64,000 nt of DNA, taken from the NCBI RefSeq assembly GCF_014295035.1, contig NZ_CP060404.1, forward strand, positions 6,922,501-6,986,500. The letters are read 5' to 3'. The position numbers and the translations under genes were made by a program. Of this stretch, positions 60,132-64,000 are shown piece by piece. The notes below the pieces were generated by a model. The model was not told the DNA's origin, did no database searches, and saw only the letters and a list, made by a program, of their open reading frames with translations. The number at the start of each line of letters is the position of its first letter. Positions within the stretch are counted from its first letter, which is position 1. Origin of the DNA: Streptomyces buecherae (GTDB taxonomy: Bacteria; Actinomycetota; Actinomycetes; Streptomycetales; Streptomycetaceae).

Positions 60132-62210
60132 TCAGCGCGCGGCGGCGTCGAGGGATTCCCGCGCGGCCTGGACCACCGCGTCCGCGGTGATGCCGAACTC
60201 GTGGAACAGCACCTTGTAGTCGGCCGAGGCGCCGTAGTGCTCGAGGGAGACGACGCGCCCGTGGTCGCCCACGAAGCGGTACCAGGTCAGGCCGATCCCG
60301 GCCTCGACCGCGACCCGGGCCTTGACGGTCGGCGTCAGCACGCTGTCCCGGTACGCCTGGTCCTGCTCCTCGAACCACTCGACCGACGGCATCGACACCA
60401 CGCGGGTCGGCACGCCGGCCGACTGGAGCTGCTCGCGCGCCTCGACGGCGAGCTGCACCTCGGAGCCGGTGGCGATGAGGATCACCTTGGCCTGGCCGCC
60501 CTCGGCCTCACGCAGCACGTACCCGCCCTTGGCCGTGTTCTCGTTGGCCTCGTAGGTGGGGACGTTCTGCCGCGTCAGGGCGAGACCGTGCGGCGCCGGC
60601 TTGTCGTGGTGGCGGCGCAGGATCTCGCGCCAGGCGATCGCCGTCTCGTTCGCGTCGGCCGGACGGACCATGTTCAGGCCCGGGATGGCGCGCAGCGCGG
60701 ACATGTGCTCGACGGGCTGGTGGGTCGGGCCGTCCTCGCCGAGACCGATGGAGTCGTGCGTCCACACGTAGGTGACCGGCAGCCTCATCAGCGCGGCGAG
60801 CCGCACCGCCGGGCGCATGTAGTCGGAGAAGACCAGGAAGGTGCCGCCGTAGACACGCGTGTTGCCGTGCAGCGCGATGCCGTTCATGGTCGAGCCCATG
60901 GCGTGCTCACGGATGCCGAAGTGCACCGTGCGCCCGTACGGGTTCGCCTCCGGCAGCGGGTTGTCCGCCGGCAGGAAGGAGGACGAGGCGTCGATCGTCG
61001 TGTTGTTCGAACCGGCGAGGTCGGCGGAGCCGCCCCACAGCTCGGGGATGACCGCGCCCAGCGCCTTGAGCGTCTCGCCGGACGCCTTGCGGGTGGCCAC
61101 GTCCTTGCCGACGGGGAACGACGGCAGCGACTTCTCCCAGCCCGCCGGCAGCTCGCCCGCGCTGATCCGGTCGAACTCGGCGGCCCGCTCCGGGTTGGCC
61201 TCGCGCCAGGCCAGGATCCGCTTGTCCCAGTCGCCGCGGGCCGCGCGCCCGCGCTCGATGACCGCGCGGGCGTGCGCGAGCACCGCCTCGTCCACCTCGA
61301 AGTGCCGCTCCGGGTCGAAGCCCAGCACCTCCTTGGTCGCCGCGACCTCGTCCGCGCCGAGCGCGGAGCCGTGCGACGCCTCGGTGTTCTGCGCGTTCGG
61401 CGCCGGCCAGGCGATGATCGTGCGGGCCGCGATGATCGAGGGCCGCTCCGTCTCGTCCTGGGCCGCCTTCAGCGCCGCGTACAGCGCCTTGACGTCGAAG
61501 TCGCCGCTGGGCGCCTGCTCGACGCGCTGCACGTGCCAGCCGTACGCCTCGTACCGGGCCAGCACGTCCTCGGAGAGCGCGGTCGCGGTGTCGCCCTCGA
61601 TCGAGATGTGGTTGTCGTCGTAGAGCGCGACCAGGTTGCCCAGCTTCTGGTGGCCGGCCAGCGAGGACGCCTCGGCGGAGATGCCCTCCTCCAGGTCGCC
61701 GTCGGAGACGATGGCCCAGATGGTGTGGTCGAAGGGGGATTCGCCGCGCGGGGCCTCGGGGTCGAAGAGACCGCGCTCGTAGCGGGCGGCCATGGCCATG
61801 CCCACCGCGTTCGCGATGCCCTGGCCGAGCGGCCCGGTGGTGGTCTCCACGCCCGTGGTGTGCCCGACCTCGGGGTGCCCCGGCGTCTTGCTGCCCCAGG
61901 TGCGGAACGCCTTGAGGTCCTCCAGCTCCAGGCCGTAACCGGAGAGGAAGAGTTGGATGTAGAGCGTGAGGCTGGTGTGGCCCGGGGAGAGAACGAACCG
62001 GTCGCGGCCGGTCCAGTTCGCGTCCGTCGGGTCGTGCCGCATCAACTTCTGAAAGAGCAGGTACGCAGCGGGAGCCAGGCTCATGGCCGTGCCAGGGTGG
62101 CCGTTACCGACCTTCTGCACGGCATCCATGGCCAGGACGCGGGCGGTGTCCACGGCCCGCTGGTCCAGTTCGGTCCACTCAAGATCTGTGGTGGTCGGCT
62201 TGGTGCTCAC
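60132..62210 (-). CDS. tkt: Transketolase
   Basis: A 692-residue thiamine-diphosphate enzyme of the non-oxidative pentose phosphate branch. Signature 1 is VDTARVLAMDAVQKVGNGHPGTAMSLAPAAYLLF; the ThDP/Mg motif is VSDGDLEEGISAEASSLAGHQKLGNLVALYDDN; the pyrimidine domain has GIREHAMGSTMNGIALHGNTRVYGGTFLVFSDYMRPA and THDSIGLGEDGPTHQP. The GTG at 62210 follows GGAG within a GAGGAG run. It is the first gene of the operon, divergent from ctaB. Confidence 0.97.
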   Translation of the reverse strand: MSTKPTTTDLEWTELDQRAVDTARVLAMDAVQKVGNGHPGTAMSLAPAAYLLFQKLMRHDPTDANWTGRDRFVLSPGHTSLTLYIQLFLSGYGLELEDLKAFRTWGSKTPGHPEVGHTTGVETTTGPLGQGIANAVGMAMAARYERGLFDPEAPRGESPFDHTIWAIVSDGDLEEGISAEASSLAGHQKLGNLVALYDDNHISIEGDTATALSEDVLARYEAYGWHVQRVEQAPSGDFDVKALYAALKAAQDETERPSIIAARTIIAWPAPNAQNTEASHGSALGADEVAATKEVLGFDPERHFEVDEAVLAHARAVIERGRAARGDWDKRILAWREANPERAAEFDRISAGELPAGWEKSLPSFPVGKDVATRKASGETLKALGAVIPELWGGSADLAGSNNTTIDASSSFLPADNPLPEANPYGRTVHFGIREHAMGSTMNGIALHGNTRVYGGTFLVFSDYMRPAVRLAALMRLPVTYVWTHDSIGLGEDGPTHQPVEHMSALRAIPGLNMVRPADANETAIAWREILRRHHDKPAPHGLALTRQNVPTYEANENTAKGGYVLREAEGGQAKVILIATGSEVQLAVEAREQLQSAGVPTRVVSMPSVEWFEEQDQAYRDSVLTPTVKARVAVEAGIGLTWYRFVGDHGRVVSLEHYGASADYKVLFHEFGITADAVVQAARESLDAAAR

Positions 62211-62651
62211 CCTGAGTCAGGGCTCCTCTCCACAAGGTCGAATGCCGGTGAGGGTTCTTCACGCCGGGCAGGGCCGAGCCTACCCCCGCGACAGCGGTCA
62301 TCCATTCGACCGCTACAGCCTGTGGACAACCGCGCTGAGCCGCTGGCCACGCGGATTCCCCGGGGTGTCGCCCGTGCGTCGTCGCCGGGGCCGTCGGCCG
62401 GTACCGCGGCCCCCTTCCACCCTGCCCGGGTACCCGGAGAAGCGCCCGTCGAGCGCACGGAGCGCAGCGGATCCGCGCGTTCCCGGCGGCTCGCTCCGGT
62501 CGCCAACACGACCCCACCCCGGCGACGGGCGGGAGAGCGGCAACGTCTAGAGTGGCGTGGTACGCGCAAGTCTTTACCGGGTCTTCATGTCCGGTGCTTG
62601 CTGGTCTCCCCGCGGCTCACCGCCGCTGATGTCACTAAACCAGGGGTGTGC
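62211..62651. other. Divergent intergenic region between tkt and ctaB
   Basis: 441 bases carrying the promoters for the pentose phosphate operon and ctaB. A TAGAGT hexamer at 62548-62553 could be a -10 for ctaB, giving a leader of about 90 bases; no matching -35 was seen. Open frames here are not family-like. Confidence 0.45.
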
Positions 62652-63596
62652 GTGACGGCCGTCGAATCCCGTCCTTCGGGGTCGCTCTCTACCCAGAGCA
62701 CCAGTCACCGGCCGTTCGGGGCCCGTGCCAAGGCGTTCCTCGCGTTGACGAAGCCGCGCGTCATCGAGCTGCTGCTGATGACGACCGTTCCGGTGATGTT
62801 CCTGGCCGCCGAGGGCGTTCCCGACCTCTGGCTGGTGCTCGCCACGTGCGTGGGCGGTTTCATGTCCGCCGGCGGCGCCGGTGCGTTCAACATGTATATC
62901 GACCGGGACATCGACGCGCTGATGGACCGCACGTCCCAGCGGCCCCTGGTGACCGGGATGGTCTCGCCACGCGAGTGCCTGGTCTTCGCCTACACGCTCG
63001 CCGTGGTCTCCACCGTGTGGCTGTGGGTCCTGGTCAACCCGCTGTCCTCGATGCTCGCGCTGGGCGCCCTGCTCTTCTACGTCCTCGTGTACACGATGCT
63101 GCTCAAGCGGCGTACCGCGCAGAACATCGTCTGGGGCGGCATCGCCGGCTGCATGCCGGTCTTCGTGGGCTGGTCCGCCGTGACCAACTCCGTCTCCTGG
63201 GCCGGCGTGGTCCTCTTCCTGGTCATCTTCTTCTGGACGCCGCCGCACTACTGGCCGCTGTCGATGAAGGTGAAGGACGACTACGAGCGCGTCGGCGTGC
63301 CGATGCTGCCGGTGGTGGCGGGCAACAAGGTCGTGGCCCGGCAGATCGTGGTCTACAGCTGGGTGATGGTCGCGGTCTCGCTGGCCCTGTGGCCGCTCGG
63401 CTACACCGGCTGGTTCTACCCCGCGGTCGCCGTCCTGCTCGGCGCGTTCTGGCTCAAGGAGGCGCACGCCCTCCAGTCGCGGGCCAAGTCCGGAGTGACG
63501 GGCGCCAAGCTCAAGGAGATGCGCCTCTTCCACTGGTCCATCACCTACGTCTCGCTGCTGTTCGTGGCCGTGGCCGTGGACCCCTTCCTGCGCTGA
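62652..63596 (+). CDS. ctaB: Protoheme IX farnesyltransferase (heme O synthase)
   Basis: A 314-residue membrane prenyltransferase converting heme B to heme O for cytochrome oxidase. The first Asp-rich site is NMYIDRDIDALMDRTSQRPL (N80, D84, D88), the second is the WTPPHYWPLSMKVKDDYERVGVPMLPVVAG loop. About nine transmembrane segments. GTG 62652 has AGGGG at 5 bases; GTG 62646 is an in-frame alternative. It faces away from tkt, as is usual in Streptomyces. Confidence 0.95.
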   Translation: MTAVESRPSGSLSTQSTSHRPFGARAKAFLALTKPRVIELLLMTTVPVMFLAAEGVPDLWLVLATCVGGFMSAGGAGAFNMYIDRDIDALMDRTSQRPLVTGMVSPRECLVFAYTLAVVSTVWLWVLVNPLSSMLALGALLFYVLVYTMLLKRRTAQNIVWGGIAGCMPVFVGWSAVTNSVSWAGVVLFLVIFFWTPPHYWPLSMKVKDDYERVGVPMLPVVAGNKVVARQIVVYSWVMVAVSLALWPLGYTGWFYPAVAVLLGAFWLKEAHALQSRAKSGVTGAKLKEMRLFHWSITYVSLLFVAVAVDPFLR

Positions 63597-63634
63597 GACC
63601 CCGCGCGGGCCCGCCGCCCGCCCCCCACCGCTGC

Positions 63635-63675
63635 CGTTCGGGGCGGCGCCCGCACCCGGGGCGCCGCCCCGAACG
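63635..63675 (+). terminator. ctaB terminator
   Basis: A perfect 17-bp stem (63635-63651 with 63659-63675) and 7-base loop. Confidence 0.85.
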
Positions 63676-63715
63676 CGTGGCGCAGGCCACGCGACCGCCC
63701 CGTCGCCAAGGTGAT

Positions 63716-63729
63716 CTACCGATCGGTAG
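63716..63729. promoter_or_regulatory. Perfect 14-bp palindrome, TetR-type operator candidate
   Basis: CTACCGATCGGTAG is fully self-complementary, ends 10 bases before ATG 63740, and overlaps TAGCAT (63726-63731), which could be a -10. TetR-family operators often have this form. No regulator gene is adjacent in the window. Confidence 0.4.
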
Positions 63730-63739
63730 CATCCTGGGC

Positions 63740-64000
63740 ATGGCAGACACCGAACAGGCCGAAGACACCCAGCGGGCCGACGCGAGCACGCCGGCGGCCG
63801 ACGAGGCCGTCCGCGACGCCAAGGTGGAACGGCACGCGGCCCGACTGGCCAAGCAGATCGACGCCTTCGCGCGCGCCCACGGCGGGAGCGCCGAGGGCCA
63901 GCTCGCGCACATCGCCCGCGGCTCCGTACGCATCGCCCTGGTCGGCGCCAACGGCGAGTGGGGCAACCTGGTCGCCCCCTCGTACGCCATCGCCCAGCGC
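63740..64000 (+). CDS. Hypothetical protein, N-terminal part (runs off the window)
   Basis: An open frame of 87 codons to the window end, opening MADTEQAEDTQRADASTPAADEAVRDAK (acidic, disordered) then VERHAARLAKQIDAFARAHGGSAEGQLAHIARGSVRIALVGANGEWGNLVAPSYAIAQR. It has the codon bias of a real gene. The RIALVGANGEWGNLV stretch is not a P-loop (no GK). I do not recognise the family beyond its position after ctaB in Streptomyces. Confidence 0.7.
   Translation, partial: MADTEQAEDTQRADASTPAADEAVRDAKVERHAARLAKQIDAFARAHGGSAEGQLAHIARGSVRIALVGANGEWGNLVAPSYAIAQR

Overview
The window is a stretch of core chromosome from a high-GC actinomycete, almost certainly Streptomyces. Codon third positions are strongly G/C, GTG starts are frequent, and whiA, an RbpA-family protein, OpcA, a mycothiol-type enzyme and several Streptomyces-typical small proteins are present. 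As far as I recall the gene order, it runs parallel to the pyk-to-ctaB part of the S. coelicolor chromosome; I did not check this against a database. There is no prophage, insertion sequence, CRISPR array or biosynthetic cluster.

Layout. 1-4500: 3' end of pyruvate kinase, a tRNA with anticodon CAA, an ANTAR response regulator, a hotdog thioesterase and an FdhF/YdeP molybdoenzyme. 4700-12750: polA, a secreted lytic transglycosylase whose C-terminal half is frameshifted, and the helicase hrpB. 12900-24200: a methyltransferase, rpsA with a strong promoter and long leader, a secreted beta-helix protein, a PAC2 protein, coaE, small membrane and TPR proteins, a serine-protease homologue without its catalytic serine, a PemK-like toxin, a kinase homologue without a P-loop, and ogt. 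24400-38200: glycerophosphodiesterase, phosphotransferase, uvrB, two TerD-family proteins, TerC behind a manganese riboswitch, two small metabolic enzymes and uvrA. 38300-43700: PfkB kinase coupled to a cut-down LacI regulator, Rieske protein, tyrosine phosphatase, and an XRE regulator divergent from a secreted papain-like protease and a membrane-anchored partner. 43900-53450: uvrC-rapZ-yvcK-whiA, then gap-pgk-tpiA-secG and an RbpA-family gene. 53600-64000: pgi, the convergent pentose-phosphate operon tkt-tal-zwf-opcA-pgl, divergent ctaB, and the start of a hypothetical gene.

The window is rich in central carbon metabolism (lower glycolysis plus a complete oxidative/non-oxidative pentose phosphate operon) and in DNA repair (polA, ogt, uvrA, uvrB, uvrC, with hrpB). 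The most striking regulatory signal is a shared promoter block directly in front of polA, hrpB, ogt, uvrB and uvrC. It has the form TTGTCAGTG-N8-(T)ANNNT followed by only 6-7 bases before the start codon. This is the geometry of the RecA-independent (PafBC-type) DNA-damage promoter known from mycobacteria, and it predicts a leaderless DNA-repair regulon. The second is a yybP-ykoY manganese riboswitch before terC whose P1 3' strand can instead pair, over 10 perfect base pairs, with the terC Shine-Dalgarno. Further signals are a textbook sigma-R promoter, a well-spaced -35/-10 promoter for rpsA, a TTCAC operator array and about fifteen strong hairpin terminators.
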